Shown: positions 1 through 9,599, counted from the first letter of the stretch. The stretch is 47,407 nt of DNA from Sphingomonadaceae bacterium (GCA_025359445.1 JANYGB010000043.1:1-47407); one strand, 5' to 3'. Numbers and translations are program-made. The notes: generated from the letters alone by a model not told the origin.

Positions 1-127
1 CGCACCAAACGTCCCCACCAAACGCCCGCACCAGATTCCGCCATTTCTACGCAATTTCTGACCCTGCGTTAACCACTGATTAGGCAATTTCCTTCACTCC
101 TGATTTGCGAGATCAGGTGGGGACGAA

Positions 128-1723
128 ATGACCATTGCAGGCTTCTCTGGTGCCGGGAATACGGCGCAGAACCGGGACAAAACCGTTGACGTAGCAATTA
201 TTGGAGCGGGGCCGGCCGGGTTGACCGCCGGATATCTGCTGACCAAAGCCGGGCTCAGCGTCGCAATTATCGAACAGGACAAGACCTATGTCGGCGGGAT
301 CAGCCGCACGGTCGAACACGGCGGCTACCGCTTCGATATCGGCGGGCACAGGTTCTTTTCCAAGAGCCAGCAAGTGGTCGATCTGTGGAACGAGATCCTG
401 CCCGACGATTTTATCCAGCGTCCGCGGATGAGCCGGATCTATTACGAGGGCAAATTCTATTCCTACCCTCTGCGCGCGTTCGAAGCGCTGTGGAACTTGG
501 GCATCGTGCGCAGCACGCTGTGCATGGTCAGCTTCGCCAAGGCGCAGGTTTTCCCGAACAAAAAGGTCAAAAGCTTCGAGGATTGGACGGTCAACCAGTT
601 CGGCCACAAGCTCTATTCGATCTTCTTCAAGACCTACACCGAGAAGGTCTGGGGCATGCCCTGCGACGAAATGAGCGCCGATTGGGCCGCGCAGCGAATC
701 AAGGGACTGTCGCTATGGAGCGCGGTTGTGGACGGGCTAAAACGCAGCCTCGGCCTCAACAAGCGCCCCAATGACGGGATGCAGACCAAGACGCTGCTCG
801 AAACCTTCCGTTATCCGCGGCTTGGCCCGGGGATGATGTGGGATGCCGCGCGCGACAAGCTGCTGGCGACCGGAAAGGGCGACGTGCTGATGGGCCACAG
901 TCTCAAGCAGTTGGCCAGTGACGGCAACGGCGGCTGGCGCATGACCGCGAGCCACGATGAGGGCGAGGTTACCATCAAGGCGCGCCACGCGATAAGCTCG
1001 GCCCCGCTGCGCGATCTGACCGCGCGGTTGCACCCGCTGCCACAGGCCAGCCTGGCCGCCAAGCAGCTGCGTTACCGCGATTTCCTCACTGTCGCGCTCA
1101 AAATCCGCTCGGACGATCTGTTCCCCGATAACTGGATCTATATCCATGACAGCAAGGTCAAGGTTGGCCGAATTCAGAATTTCCGTTCATGGTCGCCTGA
1201 AATGGTGCCCGAGGAAGGCGTCGCTTGCGTTGGGCTCGAATACTTCTGCTTTTCCGGTGACGGGCTCTGGTCGATGGACGATGCCGACCTGATTGCACTC
1301 GCCACCCGCGAAACTGCGATCCTCGGGCTGGTCTCGGCCGAACAGGTAATCGGCGGCGTGGTGGTGCGGCAAGAGAAGGCATACCCGGTGTATGACGAGG
1401 ATTACGCCCAGCACGTCGCGGTACTGCGCGACGAACTTGAGGGACAACATCCGACGCTGCACCTGGTCGGGCGCAACGGCATGCACCGCTACAACAATCA
1501 GGATCACGCGATGATGACCGCGATGCTGACGGTGGAGAACATCCTCGCCGAAGCACGGGTCTATGACGTGTGGTGCGTCAACGAAGACGCCGAATATCAC
1601 GAAGCCGGCAATGAAGGTGCGCAAACGGTCTTGGCTCCAAGCGCCGATCAGGCTGCGGCGTTGGCCTCGGTGCGCGAAGTGCCCGAGCGGGTAGCTCCTC
1701 CCCGGCAGCGCGACGCGGCCTGA
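128..1723 (+). CDS. NAD(P)/FAD-dependent oxidoreductase (amine-oxidase/UDP-galactopyranose-mutase-like)
   Basis: The 531-residue protein opens with a dinucleotide-binding motif ([19 protein letters not shown], residues ~20-38). A second FAD signature, [20 protein letters not shown], follows at ~55-75, as in the protoporphyrinogen oxidase/UDP-galactopyranose mutase/phytoene desaturase fold. A near-C-terminal block ([18 protein letters not shown]) completes the FAD site. No signal peptide or membrane segment is visible, so it is probably cytosolic. The substrate cannot be read from sequence; proteins of this type often sit beside lipid-linked or surface sugar genes. The next gene (gtrA) starts 2 bases after its stop and the third overlaps that, so the three form one transcription unit, possibly for modifying a cell-surface sugar. 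The operon may begin before the window. Confidence 0.8.
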   Translation: MTIAGFSGAGNTAQNRDKTVDVAIIGAGPAGLTAGYLLTKAGLSVAIIEQDKTYVGGISRTVEHGGYRFDIGGHRFFSKSQQVVDLWNEILPDDFIQRPRMSRIYYEGKFYSYPLRAFEALWNLGIVRSTLCMVSFAKAQVFPNKKVKSFEDWTVNQFGHKLYSIFFKTYTEKVWGMPCDEMSADWAAQRIKGLSLWSAVVDGLKRSLGLNKRPNDGMQTKTLLETFRYPRLGPGMMWDAARDKLLATGKGDVLMGHSLKQLASDGNGGWRMTASHDEGEVTIKARHAISSAPLRDLTARLHPLPQASLAAKQLRYRDFLTVALKIRSDDLFPDNWIYIHDSKVKVGRIQNFRSWSPEMVPEEGVACVGLEYFCFSGDGLWSMDDADLIALATRETAILGLVSAEQVIGGVVVRQEKAYPVYDEDYAQHVAVLRDELEGQHPTLHLVGRNGMHRYNNQDHAMMTAMLTVENILAEARVYDVWCVNEDAEYHEAGNEGAQTVLAPSADQAAALASVREVPERVAPPRQRDAA

Positions 1724-1725
1724 CC

Positions 1726-2154
1726 ATGACGACGCTGGTCGCACAACTGGCTATGCTGCGGCAGGTTTTGCTGGTGCGATATCTCGGCGCCAGCATAATT
1801 GCACTGGGCTGCGATTTCGCCTGCTTCCTCGTGTTGCTCGAGCTGGGACTGATCCCGGCGTCGGCCTCGGCGCTGGCTTACGCCCTTGGCATCGCGGTGC
1901 ACTGGTTTGTATCGAGCCGGAAAGTCTTTGTTGGCAGTGTTGCCAGCCACGGCCCGGCGCGAACTCGCCAAAAGACGTTGTTCGCCGGTTCGGCTTTGGT
2001 TGGCCTTGCCGTCACCACCGGCGTGGTCGCTGCGGCAAGTTCGCTCGGTCTCGATCCGCGGCTCGCCAAGCTGGCCGCCGTCGGCGCGAGCTTCACGGTT
2101 ACCTGGCTGCTGCGCGACAGCGTGGTGTTTCGCAAGACCCCCGCACCGCAATGA
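1726..2154 (+). CDS. GtrA family membrane protein
   Basis: A 142-residue protein with four predicted hydrophobic segments (about residues 14-35, 40-58, 80-102, 112-132). It has the GtrA layout: a charged loop after TM2 (VSSRKVFVG, matching the family's W-x-F-x-R-x-x-V/T-F region) and a similar repeat near the end (LLRDSVVF). GtrA proteins are small polytopic membrane proteins thought to move undecaprenyl-linked sugars across the inner membrane for O-antigen, teichoic acid or arabinogalactan modification. It lies 2 bases after the flavoprotein stop and its own stop overlaps the next start (ATGA at 2151-2154), so translation is probably coupled. The family call is firm; the substrate is unknown. 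Confidence 0.85.
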   Translation: MTTLVAQLAMLRQVLLVRYLGASIIALGCDFACFLVLLELGLIPASASALAYALGIAVHWFVSSRKVFVGSVASHGPARTRQKTLFAGSALVGLAVTTGVVAAASSLGLDPRLAKLAAVGASFTVTWLLRDSVVFRKTPAPQ

Positions 2155-3965
2155 TCGGCCTGTCGCCCGTTCGCAGGCGCGCCTTGGGCGCGGTCCTGCT
2201 CGGCTGGGCGCTGGTCGCGCTCCTTGCTTTGCTGCGCGAATGGCCGTTGATCGCGGCATTCCATTTTTCCGACGGTGACGATGCCCTGCGCATGGTCCAG
2301 GTTCGCGATTTGCTGGCGGGGCAGAACTGGTTCGATCTGCATCAATACCGGATCGCCCCGCCAGACGGGACGGTGATGCATTGGTCACGGCTGGTTGATG
2401 CGCCGCTCGCAGCGATGGTCTTGCTGCTGCGCGGTTTGCTCGGACCCGCGCGAGCCGAACTCGCCGCAGTCGTGCTCGTGCCGCTGCTGACTTTGCTCGT
2501 CGCACAGCTGTGCATTGCCCGGCTGGTCGCCCGCAAGATCGACCCAAATCTGGTATTTATCGCCACGCTCATGATGATCCTGACGCTGCCCACGATGATG
2601 CAGCTCAATCCGATGCGGATTGACCATCACGGCTGGCAAATCGTCGCGGTACTTGCTGCGCTTAATGCACTGCTGGCCAGAAGCCCGCGTGGAGCGGCGC
2701 TGGTTGGCGGCTTAGCGCTCGCTTTCGGCATGTCGGTCAGCCTCGAACTGTTGCCCTTCGCCGGGCTGCTTGGCGCGCTGTTTGCGCTGCGCTGGATCCG
2801 CAATCCCGCCAAATGGCGCTGGCTGGCATGGTATCTTGATGCATTGGCGCTCGGCAGCATGGCGTTCTTTGCGGGCACGCGCGGGCTGGGTGACTTGACC
2901 AATTACTGTGATGCAGTCTCGCCCGGCTATCTTGCGGCGCTTGGCATCATCGCGCTGGGCACCCACGGCCTGGCGCTGCGCCCGGCCATGCCGCGCTGGT
3001 TACTGGTCGCCGGGTTTGGCATGGTTGGGCTGGCAGGGACGGCGTTGTTCCTGTCAATCGCACCGGGTTGCAGCACCGGCCCGTTCGCGCGGCTCGATCC
3101 GCTAGTGCGCGATTTCTGGTATAACAATGTCCTCGAAGGCTTGCCGGTATGGCGGCAGAGCACCGCCATTCTCTTGCAGATGATAGTGCCGCCGCTGGCC
3201 GGTCTGGGTGCGGCAATACTGCTGGCAAAGCGCGAACAAGGCCGCTTCTGGCACGAGTTTGCATTTATGCTGGGCGGGGCGATCCTCATCTCGGTCGCAG
3301 TTTCGCGGTTCTCGTCGGTAAGCTCGGCTGTGGCGATCATGCCGCTCGCCTGGCTGCTCCGCCGCCTGGCGCACAAGATCGCCGAGGGCGGCACCATGAT
3401 CCGCAGGTTCGTGCTGGCCGGCTTGCTGCTGGCCGTGCTGTTGCCCAGCATGATCTTTGACGCGGCCCTGCTTGGGCTCGCGCAGGTCGGCGCCACTTCG
3501 CCAGTTCCGCCCGCCGTTCCTTCACTGGCGCTGAGCAAGGGATCGTGTTCGCCATCCGGGCAGTTGACCGGGCTGGCCCGCCTCCCCCGCGGGCTGATCA
3601 TGTCGCAGCTGGATTTCGGGCCGTTCATTCTGCTGCGCACGACGCACATGGTGCTGGCGACAGGCCATCACCGCGCGGCACCGGCGATGCACGATACCAT
3701 TGCGGCGTTTTTGGCCAAGCCCGCTGCTGCCCGCTCGATCATCGCTGCTCGCCATGTCGATTACGTGCTGATCTGCCCCGACCAGAACGAGACCCGGATG
3801 TACCAATACCGCGCGCCTGCAGGACTGGCCGCGCAGTTACTGGCGGGGCAAAGGCTCGACTGGCTTGAGCCGGTCGATCTTGGTCCCGAAGGCGGCAACA
3901 TGAAACTGTGGCGGGTGAAGCCTCAGGCCGGTTTGAACAGCATCGCGTCGCCGTCCATGCAGTAA
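2151..3965 (+). CDS. Polytopic membrane protein, GT-C (STT3-like) glycosyltransferase candidate
   Basis: A 604-residue protein with about 11-13 hydrophobic segments in its first ~450 residues and a soluble C-terminal part (~residues 450-604). Two acidic/His motifs fit a GT-C glycosyltransferase of the STT3/PglB type. One is DGDD in the first periplasmic loop (~residues 41-44), followed by a WF-H-YRIAPPDG-MHWSRL-D block. The other is MRIDHHGWQ at ~160-168, matching the DHH element of oligosaccharyltransferases. GT-C enzymes use polyprenyl-phosphate-linked sugars on the periplasmic face. With the GtrA protein and flavoprotein upstream this suggests a small envelope-glycosylation module. The donor and acceptor are unknown, and no WWDYG motif is present, so true oligosaccharyltransferase activity is not claimed. 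Its 3' end overlaps the convergent msrB by 43 bases. Confidence 0.65.
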   Translation: MIGLSPVRRRALGAVLLGWALVALLALLREWPLIAAFHFSDGDDALRMVQVRDLLAGQNWFDLHQYRIAPPDGTVMHWSRLVDAPLAAMVLLLRGLLGPARAELAAVVLVPLLTLLVAQLCIARLVARKIDPNLVFIATLMMILTLPTMMQLNPMRIDHHGWQIVAVLAALNALLARSPRGAALVGGLALAFGMSVSLELLPFAGLLGALFALRWIRNPAKWRWLAWYLDALALGSMAFFAGTRGLGDLTNYCDAVSPGYLAALGIIALGTHGLALRPAMPRWLLVAGFGMVGLAGTALFLSIAPGCSTGPFARLDPLVRDFWYNNVLEGLPVWRQSTAILLQMIVPPLAGLGAAILLAKREQGRFWHEFAFMLGGAILISVAVSRFSSVSSAVAIMPLAWLLRRLAHKIAEGGTMIRRFVLAGLLLAVLLPSMIFDAALLGLAQVGATSPVPPAVPSLALSKGSCSPSGQLTGLARLPRGLIMSQLDFGPFILLRTTHMVLATGHHRAAPAMHDTIAAFLAKPAAARSIIAARHVDYVLICPDQNETRMYQYRAPAGLAAQLLAGQRLDWLEPVDLGPEGGNMKLWRVKPQAGLNSIASPSMQ

Positions 3966-4414
3966 CGCTTGCCGGTGGGTTTGGGCCCGTCGTTGAACAC
4001 GTGACCAAGGTGACCGCCGCATTTGGTGCAATGGACTTCGGTGCGCGGGTAGCCCGCCGCCCAATCGGTGCTGGTCGCCACCCCGCCGGGCAGCGGCTGC
4101 CAGAAGCTGGGCCAGCCGGTGCCGCTGTCAAACTTGGTTGTGCTTGAATAGAGCGCGTTGCCGTCCGCCGCACAGACGAACGTGCCTGTGCGGTGCTCGT
4201 TCAGCAAAGCTGAACTGCCGGGCCGTTCGGTGCCCTGTTTACGCAAGATAACGTACTGCTTGGGGGTCAGCCGCTTTTTCCATTCGGCATCGGTGAAGCG
4301 CACCGGATAGGTCTTGGCTTCGGCCCGGCCACTGCCGCACGCCGCGAGCACGGCGCTGGCGGTCCCGGCCACGAACAGGCGGATCACGGAACGGCGACTG
4401 GGTGCAGTTGTCAT
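3923..4414 (-). CDS. msrB: Peptide-methionine (R)-S-oxide reductase MsrB, exported
   Basis: A 163-residue protein with the MsrB core: KFDSGTGWPSFWQPL (~94-108), CTKCGGHLGHVFNDGPKPTGKRYC (129-152, described in two halves: CTKCGGHLGHVF and NDGPKPTGKRYC) and catalytic Cys152. It reduces methionine-R-sulfoxide in proteins. The N-terminus has a twin-arginine-like stretch (SRRSVIRLF, 6-14) and ends in a lipobox-like LAAC (23-26), so it is probably exported and may be lipid-anchored. That makes it a periplasmic or envelope repair enzyme. One of the four usual zinc Cys is missing: the first CxxC reads C81-A-A-D84 while the second pair (C129, C132) is intact. The start at 4414 follows a good GAGGAG ribosome site. 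It runs opposite to the GT-C gene and overlaps its 3' end. Confidence 0.93.
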   Translation of the reverse strand: MTTAPSRRSVIRLFVAGTASAVLAACGSGRAEAKTYPVRFTDAEWKKRLTPKQYVILRKQGTERPGSSALLNEHRTGTFVCAADGNALYSSTTKFDSGTGWPSFWQPLPGGVATSTDWAAGYPRTEVHCTKCGGHLGHVFNDGPKPTGKRYCMDGDAMLFKPA

Positions 4415-4494
4415 GGCAAACTCCTCGGGCGGCGCAAACCGGCCTGCCCGCTACACAGTTATACGTCTGTCAGCCGCTAAAGGTTGCAGCCGTT

Positions 4495-5829
4495 TCAGAA
4501 TTTCTCGAGCGTCACGTTCATGTGGCGGAAGCCGTGGACGAAGTTGGCGCGGACCCGTTCGACTTTGCCGGTGACGTTCACCCGCATCCGCCGGGCGTGC
4601 ATTTCTTCCAGCAGGATCTTCATCTGCAATTCGGCCAGCCGCGCGCCGACGCAGCGATGGATGCCATAACCGAATGAAAGATGCCGCCGGGAATTGGGGC
4701 GGCGCAAGTCGATCCGATCCGGATCGCTGAACACTTCCTCGTCGCGGTTAGCCGAAATGTACCACAGGATCAGCTTGTCACCGGCCTTGATCTGGTGCCC
4801 GAACAGGTCGGCATCGGCGGTCGCGGTGCGGCGCATATGCGCCAGCGGGGTCTGGAACCGGATGCATTCCTGCACCGCGCCCGGAATCACCGAGGGATCG
4901 CTTTCGAAAATGGCGCGCTGGTCGGGGAAAGTGTGCAGCCCGTGGACGATCCCCGACATGGTGTTGCGCGTGGTATCGTTGCCGCCGACGATCAGCAGGA
5001 TCAGGTTGCCCATGAAGGTCTGCGGGCTCATTTCCTTCATGGCGTCCGAATGGATCATCATCGAAATGAGATCGCGGCTTGGCTCCTTGCCCATCCGGTC
5101 AACCCACAGCCGCTGGAAATACTGCGCCATTTCGCCGAACACTTCCCAGCGCACCTCCTGCAGCTCGCGCGCCAGCCCCAGTTCGACGTCGCCGGCCCAG
5201 TCCGACCAGTATGTCAGCAGGTGGCGGTCTTCCCACGGGAAGCCGAACAGGATCGCGAGCATGCCGGTGGTCAGTTCGATCGAGACTTTCTCGACCCAGT
5301 CGAATTCCTCGCCGTAAGGCAAGCTATCGAGCACTGCGGCGGTGCGCATCCGCACTTCGGTGGCGAGATATTCGATTTCAGCCGGGGTGAACGCCGGAGC
5401 CACCGTGCGGCGTTGGCCGGTATGCTCGGGCCGGTCCATCGCAATGAACATCGGCAGGCGGCGTTCCTGCAGTTCTTCAGGGGTAATGTCCTTGGGCGGC
5501 TCACCGATGGTAATTCCGCCCTTGTCCCACGATGAGGAAAAGAGTTCAGGCAAGGCTTCGACGTGCTGGATCGCCTTGACGTTGGTGATGTTCCAGAAAT
5601 CGCCATAAGGCGTGCCGGTCACCTTGTTGATCGGAGCTTTGGCGCGCATCTCGGCAAAGATTGGCTGCCAGCGGTCTTCCACATAAATGTCCGAGCGCGA
5701 TACGTCCCACGGATGCGTGTGCACCGGCAATTCGCCGCCGTGGTCTTTCAGCCAGCCCTCGAACGCATCGATCGCGGTTGGCGAGGTGCGGTACTTGAAC
5801 TTTTCGGGTGCGCTTGCCTGGGTAGCCAT
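4495..5829 (-). CDS. Cytochrome P450, CYP153-like
   Basis: A 444-residue soluble P450 without a membrane anchor. Visible features are the I-helix oxygen-activation motif GGNDTTRN (middle of the protein), the ExxR region (VQECIRFQTPLAHMRRTA) and the heme loop FGYGIHRCVGARLAE with ligand Cys393. The GGNDTTRNTMSG form of the I-helix is typical of CYP153 bacterial alkane or fatty-acid omega-hydroxylases, so terminal hydroxylation of a medium-chain alkyl substrate is a reasonable guess. CYP153 enzymes need a ferredoxin and a ferredoxin reductase; neither is encoded nearby, so the electron donor must come from elsewhere. The start at 5829 has an upstream GGGAGAG ribosome site. msrB lies 80 bases downstream on the same strand. 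Confidence 0.85.
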   Translation of the reverse strand: MATQASAPEKFKYRTSPTAIDAFEGWLKDHGGELPVHTHPWDVSRSDIYVEDRWQPIFAEMRAKAPINKVTGTPYGDFWNITNVKAIQHVEALPELFSSSWDKGGITIGEPPKDITPEELQERRLPMFIAMDRPEHTGQRRTVAPAFTPAEIEYLATEVRMRTAAVLDSLPYGEEFDWVEKVSIELTTGMLAILFGFPWEDRHLLTYWSDWAGDVELGLARELQEVRWEVFGEMAQYFQRLWVDRMGKEPSRDLISMMIHSDAMKEMSPQTFMGNLILLIVGGNDTTRNTMSGIVHGLHTFPDQRAIFESDPSVIPGAVQECIRFQTPLAHMRRTATADADLFGHQIKAGDKLILWYISANRDEEVFSDPDRIDLRRPNSRRHLSFGYGIHRCVGARLAELQMKILLEEMHARRMRVNVTGKVERVRANFVHGFRHMNVTLEKF

Positions 5830-5941
5830 TGCTCGGTTCTCTCCCGCCGCCGCATTGTAAAATTGCGTTTCGACATGGGACTTATCCCGCCCAGCTTACC
5901 CAAATGTCAATAGCGGCTCGGTGAACTGCATCGGCTGCGGG

Positions 5942-7210
5942 CTAAGCGTTGGCTGGTGCGGCCGGGGCGGCGCGGCGTTGCCAAAACCTTCGCTTCTTGG
6001 TCCGCTGCGGGCCGCTTTGCATCACCCGCTTCTTGAACAGGTTTGCACCCAGTTTGATCAGCACCGCAACGCAGACCAGCTGCCAGACGATGGCCAGGGC
6101 ATGGGGCCACAGCGCCGGGTCCTGCGCAGCGCGGGCGAGCATTGTGAACGGCGATGAAAACGGCACGATCATCGCCGCCTTCTCAATCCAGGTCCCCGGC
6201 TGCGCCATCGCAAAGCTGGCAAAAAAGAAATTGAGCAGCTGAAGCATGGTGACCGGCATCGACAGCGTCTGCACCTCGCGCACGGTGCTCGCCATCGAGC
6301 CGATCGCGAGGAAGATCGAGCCGAGCAGCAAGTAGCCCATCGAGAAATATACGACGCCAAGCGCGAAGAAAATCGGCCAGCCCACCGCCGGAGCGGGAAA
6401 TTCGGCAAGACTGTGCCCGGCGGTCAGCCACACCGCCGACCCCGCCATGGCCCACACCGAAATCCCGACCATCGACACCGCCAGCATGGCAAACAGTTTG
6501 CCCAGGAACACCGCATCCATCGGGATTGCCGCAGCGAGCACCTCGATGATCTTGTTGCTTTTTTCCTCGACCAGGTTGGACAGCACCATGCCCGCCAGCA
6601 GCATGGTCAGCAGGAACAACACGGTCTGACCAAGCTGCGCGGTGACCACGCGGCTGTGGGTCTGATCGGCGCGGGTGGTGGCGATCCCGGCCAGCTGGAC
6701 TTCGGGGAAGCTGGTCGGGGTCAGTTCCAGCGCCTGCGCTGCGAGCAGCCCGACGCGGCCCTGCCAGCCTTCGATCCGCTCGCTCGATCCGGTCAGCACC
6801 GGATGCTGCGGGGTGCCGGTAACGATCGCGGCAAGGTTGGCTTTGTTGTCTTTCATCGCCAGCACTGGATCGAACTGCTCGCTGGGCGAGAGCTGCTTGA
6901 CCACCAGCAGTTCGGGCATGTTCTGGCCAAGCTGGTCGGTCAGCGCGTGCTGCGCCTTGAGCATTTTCGCAGTGTCGGCCGGGCTCATCGCCAGGCCCAA
7001 GACGGGCCGGTCGGCGCTTTGCTGGACCCGCTGGCCGATGCCGCCAGCCAACCCGCCGACCAGGAGCGGAAACAATGGCCCGAGCAGGAAGAAAAAGAAG
7101 CTGCGCGAAAACAGGATCGCGACGAAATCGCGCCGCGCCACCACGTAAGCCGCGGCGAGGGTTGAGAGTCGGCCAGTAGTGCGGTCGCCGGTGATTTCGG
7201 GCAAGTCCAT
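5942..7210 (-). CDS. ABC-2 type transporter permease (NatB-like)
   Basis: A 422-residue membrane protein with one N-terminal hydrophobic segment (~residues 31-55), a large extracytoplasmic domain (~60-190) and five to six clustered membrane spans (~195-400). This is the ABC-2 exporter layout of NatB/YhaP-type permeases. Its ATG overlaps the TGA of the ATPase gene by one base (TGATG at 7208-7212), so the two are translationally coupled and form an exporter. The substrate is not readable from sequence; NatAB-type systems export sodium ions or small toxic molecules. The basic C-terminus (TKKRRFWQRRAAPAAPANA) is probably cytoplasmic. Confidence 0.88.
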   Translation of the reverse strand: MDLPEITGDRTTGRLSTLAAAYVVARRDFVAILFSRSFFFFLLGPLFPLLVGGLAGGIGQRVQQSADRPVLGLAMSPADTAKMLKAQHALTDQLGQNMPELLVVKQLSPSEQFDPVLAMKDNKANLAAIVTGTPQHPVLTGSSERIEGWQGRVGLLAAQALELTPTSFPEVQLAGIATTRADQTHSRVVTAQLGQTVLFLLTMLLAGMVLSNLVEEKSNKIIEVLAAAIPMDAVFLGKLFAMLAVSMVGISVWAMAGSAVWLTAGHSLAEFPAPAVGWPIFFALGVVYFSMGYLLLGSIFLAIGSMASTVREVQTLSMPVTMLQLLNFFFASFAMAQPGTWIEKAAMIVPFSSPFTMLARAAQDPALWPHALAIVWQLVCVAVLIKLGANLFKKRVMQSGPQRTKKRRFWQRRAAPAAPANA

Positions 7211-8190
7211 CAGCGAGCCTCCTCAGGGCTTTGTTCGAGCGCGCGCGCGGCGGCTTCACCGGCAATAGCCACAAACGCATCGTGCAGCCCGGCGCGTTCG
7301 ATCGACAGCGAGAGGATCCCCGCCTCACCCTCGATCAGCGCGCGCAACAAAGGCTCGATCCCGCTCTCAGGCAAGGAAAACAGCCAGAATTGGCCTTCGT
7401 GCCGGGCATCTGCGGGCAGGGCGGCGCGCCACGGCCCATCGGCGTCGCGGGTTTCCAAGCGGACTTGCGGGCGGATCCGGTCGCGCGCCAAATCGACCGG
7501 CCCGGCGAACGGGACTTTGCCCCCGGCGATGATCGCCACTTCGTCGCACAAGCGTTCGGCATGAGCGATCACGTGCGTTGAAAAGATCACGGTCGTACCC
7601 TTGGCCGCCAGCGCGCGGATCGTCTTTTCCAGCTTGCCCTGGTTAAGCGCATCGAGCCCCGAGAACGGCTCGTCGAACACCACCAGCCGGGGATTGTGCA
7701 CGAGGGTTCCGAGCAGCTGAACCTGCTGCGCCATGCCTTTGGACAATTGGCGGATGGTGCGGTCGATCGCGTAGCCCAGGCCATGTTCTTCAAGCAGCGC
7801 CTTGCCCCGGATGCGCCCTTCCTTAAGCGGCAATCCGCGCAGCGCGCCCAGGAACGCAATCGCCTCGTAAGCCTTCATCGAGGGGTACAGCCCGCGCTCT
7901 TCAGGCAGGTAACCGATTGCGTGCGCCACTTCGTGCGGACGATCATGGCCCAGCACCCGGCGCACGCCGCTGTCGGGATCGATAATGCCCAGCATCATCC
8001 GCAGCGTGGTGGTCTTGCCGGCGCCATTGGGGCCGAGGATGCCGTAGATCGATCCTTGCGGAACCGTCAGGTCAACGCCGTCGACCGCAGTGAAGCCATC
8101 GAACCGTTTGACCAATCCCTTGGCTTCGATAGCGAGGGGCGCCTCGATTGCCAGCGGCTGACCTGCCGCTGCTGGCGCGTTGCTCACCAT
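7210..8190 (-). CDS. ABC transporter ATP-binding protein (NatA-like)
   Basis: A 326-residue ATPase with Walker A GPNGAGKTT (~60-68), Q/Y-loop GYLPEERGLYPSM, signature LSKGMAQQVQ, Walker B LVVFDEPFSGLD and H-loop STHVIAHAE. The EERGLYP segment resembles NatA/YhaQ ATPases that pair with ABC-2 permeases. The start at 8190 is chosen because AGAGGA sits 7-8 bases upstream; an in-frame ATG at 8211 has no such site. A longer open frame extends to 8847 but runs through the divergent queG gene and is not credible. The ~90-residue region after the H-loop is likely an accessory or dimerisation segment. It is the first gene of a two-gene exporter operon. Confidence 0.93.
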   Translation of the reverse strand: MVSNAPAAAGQPLAIEAPLAIEAKGLVKRFDGFTAVDGVDLTVPQGSIYGILGPNGAGKTTTLRMMLGIIDPDSGVRRVLGHDRPHEVAHAIGYLPEERGLYPSMKAYEAIAFLGALRGLPLKEGRIRGKALLEEHGLGYAIDRTIRQLSKGMAQQVQLLGTLVHNPRLVVFDEPFSGLDALNQGKLEKTIRALAAKGTTVIFSTHVIAHAERLCDEVAIIAGGKVPFAGPVDLARDRIRPQVRLETRDADGPWRAALPADARHEGQFWLFSLPESGIEPLLRALIEGEAGILSLSIERAGLHDAFVAIAGEAAARALEQSPEEAR

Positions 8191-8256
8191 CTGCCATTCC
8201 TCTAACTTCATGCTTGCGGCGTTATGGCGCGGCTGTGAACAGGAGCAACAGGAAGT

Positions 8257-9393
8257 TTGGTTAACGCGGCTGAAATCGCCAGCTTGAAGCATGATTTGGC
8301 AACCGAAGCTGCACGGCTGGGATTTGCCGCGTGCGGAATTGCGCCTGCCGCCGAAGACCCGCTGCCGGCGCAGCGGCTTGAACAGTGGCTGGGCGAAGGT
8401 CAGCACGGCGAAATGGAGTGGATGGCGGCGCGCGCCCACCACCGCCGCAGCCCGCAAGGCCTGTGGCCCGAAGCGCGCAGCGTGATCGCCTTGGGGATGA
8501 GCTATGCCCCAGCGCACGATCCGCTGGCGCTGGAAGGAGAGGGCGAGCGTGCGCGGATCTCGGTCTATGCGCAGGGCAAAGACTACCATGACGTCGTCAA
8601 GAAGGCCTTGAAAGCGCTGGCGCGGTGGCTGGTTGCAGAGAGCACCAAGCGCGGTCTGGGCGAAGCAGGGGTCAAGGTGTTCGTCGATACTGCGACGGTG
8701 ATGGAAAAGCCGCTGGGGCAAGCGGCGGGGCTCGGCTGGCAGGGCAAGCACACCAACCTCGTCAGCCGCGCTCATGGATCTTGGCTGTTCCTCGGCGCAA
8801 TCTACACGACGCTGGAATTTGCGCCGGATGTGCCCGAAGCCGATCATTGCGGATCGTGCAATGCCTGCCAGACGGCTTGCCCGACCGACGCCTTCCCCGC
8901 GCCTTACCAGCTCAATGCGCGGCGCTGCATTTCCTATCTGACGATCGAGCTCAAAGGTCCGGTTCCGATCGAATTCCGCAAGGCACTGGGCAACCGCATC
9001 TATGGCTGCGACGATTGCCTCGCGGTGTGTCCGTGGAACAAGTTTGCGAGCGACGCTGCAGCAATGCGCGCCTTCGTGCCCCGCGCCGAACTGGTCGCGC
9101 CCAAGCTCGCCGAATTGCTGACGCTCGATGACGCGGGCTTTCGCGCGCTGTTCTCAGGCTCGCCGATCAAGCGCATCGGGCGTGACCGGTTCATCCGCAA
9201 CTGCCTTTATGCGGCGGGGAACAGCGGCGACGTTGGATTGGTAGGGCAAGTTGAGCAGATGCTGACCGATCCCAATCCCGTCGTGGCGGAGGCTGCGCAG
9301 TGGGCGCTGGCAGAATTGGTTCGCGCAGAGAGCTCAGAGGTCGCAGAGGCGCAGAGGTGTGGCGCCAGCCGCAGGCTGCCTCACTCATTCTGA
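8257..9393 (+). CDS. queG: Epoxyqueuosine reductase QueG
   Basis: A 378-residue protein catalysing the last step of queuosine formation, reduction of epoxyqueuosine to queuosine in tRNA, with cobalamin and two [4Fe-4S] clusters. The N-terminal domain carries the family pattern ([13 protein letters not shown]). The ferredoxin-like part has [18 protein letters not shown] and [13 protein letters not shown], giving the two cluster motifs. The C-terminal ~60 residues are HEAT-like. The start is TTG at 8257, with AGGAG at 8241-8245; no ATG fits the conserved N-terminus. The final ~22 codons (from about 9325) lie inside a repeat element, so the natural C-terminus has been replaced or extended by it. 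The gene is divergent from the ABC operon, with 66 bases between starts. Confidence 0.93.
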   Translation: MVNAAEIASLKHDLATEAARLGFAACGIAPAAEDPLPAQRLEQWLGEGQHGEMEWMAARAHHRRSPQGLWPEARSVIALGMSYAPAHDPLALEGEGERARISVYAQGKDYHDVVKKALKALARWLVAESTKRGLGEAGVKVFVDTATVMEKPLGQAAGLGWQGKHTNLVSRAHGSWLFLGAIYTTLEFAPDVPEADHCGSCNACQTACPTDAFPAPYQLNARRCISYLTIELKGPVPIEFRKALGNRIYGCDDCLAVCPWNKFASDAAAMRAFVPRAELVAPKLAELLTLDDAGFRALFSGSPIKRIGRDRFIRNCLYAAGNSGDVGLVGQVEQMLTDPNPVVAEAAQWALAELVRAESSEVAEAQRCGASRRLPHSF

Positions 9394-9479
9394 CGGTGCG
9401 ATTGGCGCAGCCCCGGAAACTGCAAGAGGCTGCGCCGCAAACGCAACACCTCTGCGGCTCTGCGACCACTGCGCGAACC
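9318..9479. repeat. MITE-like inverted-repeat element, copy A
   Basis: A 162-bp element bounded by GGTTCGCGCAG at 9318-9328 and its inverted partner CTGCGCGAACC at 9469-9479. The arms continue as imperfect inverted repeats rich in GCAGAGG units (left CGCAGAGGCGCAGAGGTGT; right, read in reverse, GCAGAGCCGCAGAGGTGTT). A small hairpin (AGCC-GCA-GGCT) sits at about 9366-9376. The same ends bound copy B at 19662-19837. It encodes no protein of its own. Its left arm lies inside the queG reading frame and supplies the last ~22 codons of that gene. Confidence 0.75.
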
Positions 9480-9599
9480 CTCTTTCCTACATTGCCGTAT
9501 TCGGCCACACTGCGCCCGGAAGCTTTCGCTCTGGATCTTCAAACTTGGCCAGCCCCGCATTCGGCGAGCAGACCGCAAGATCCCCGCGAGGTCGTTTTG

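Noticed and set aside
8191..8847. Extended N-terminus of the ABC ATPase
   Set aside because: It would overlap queG by nearly 600 bases, does not resemble ABC proteins, and the ATG at 8190 has a good ribosome site.
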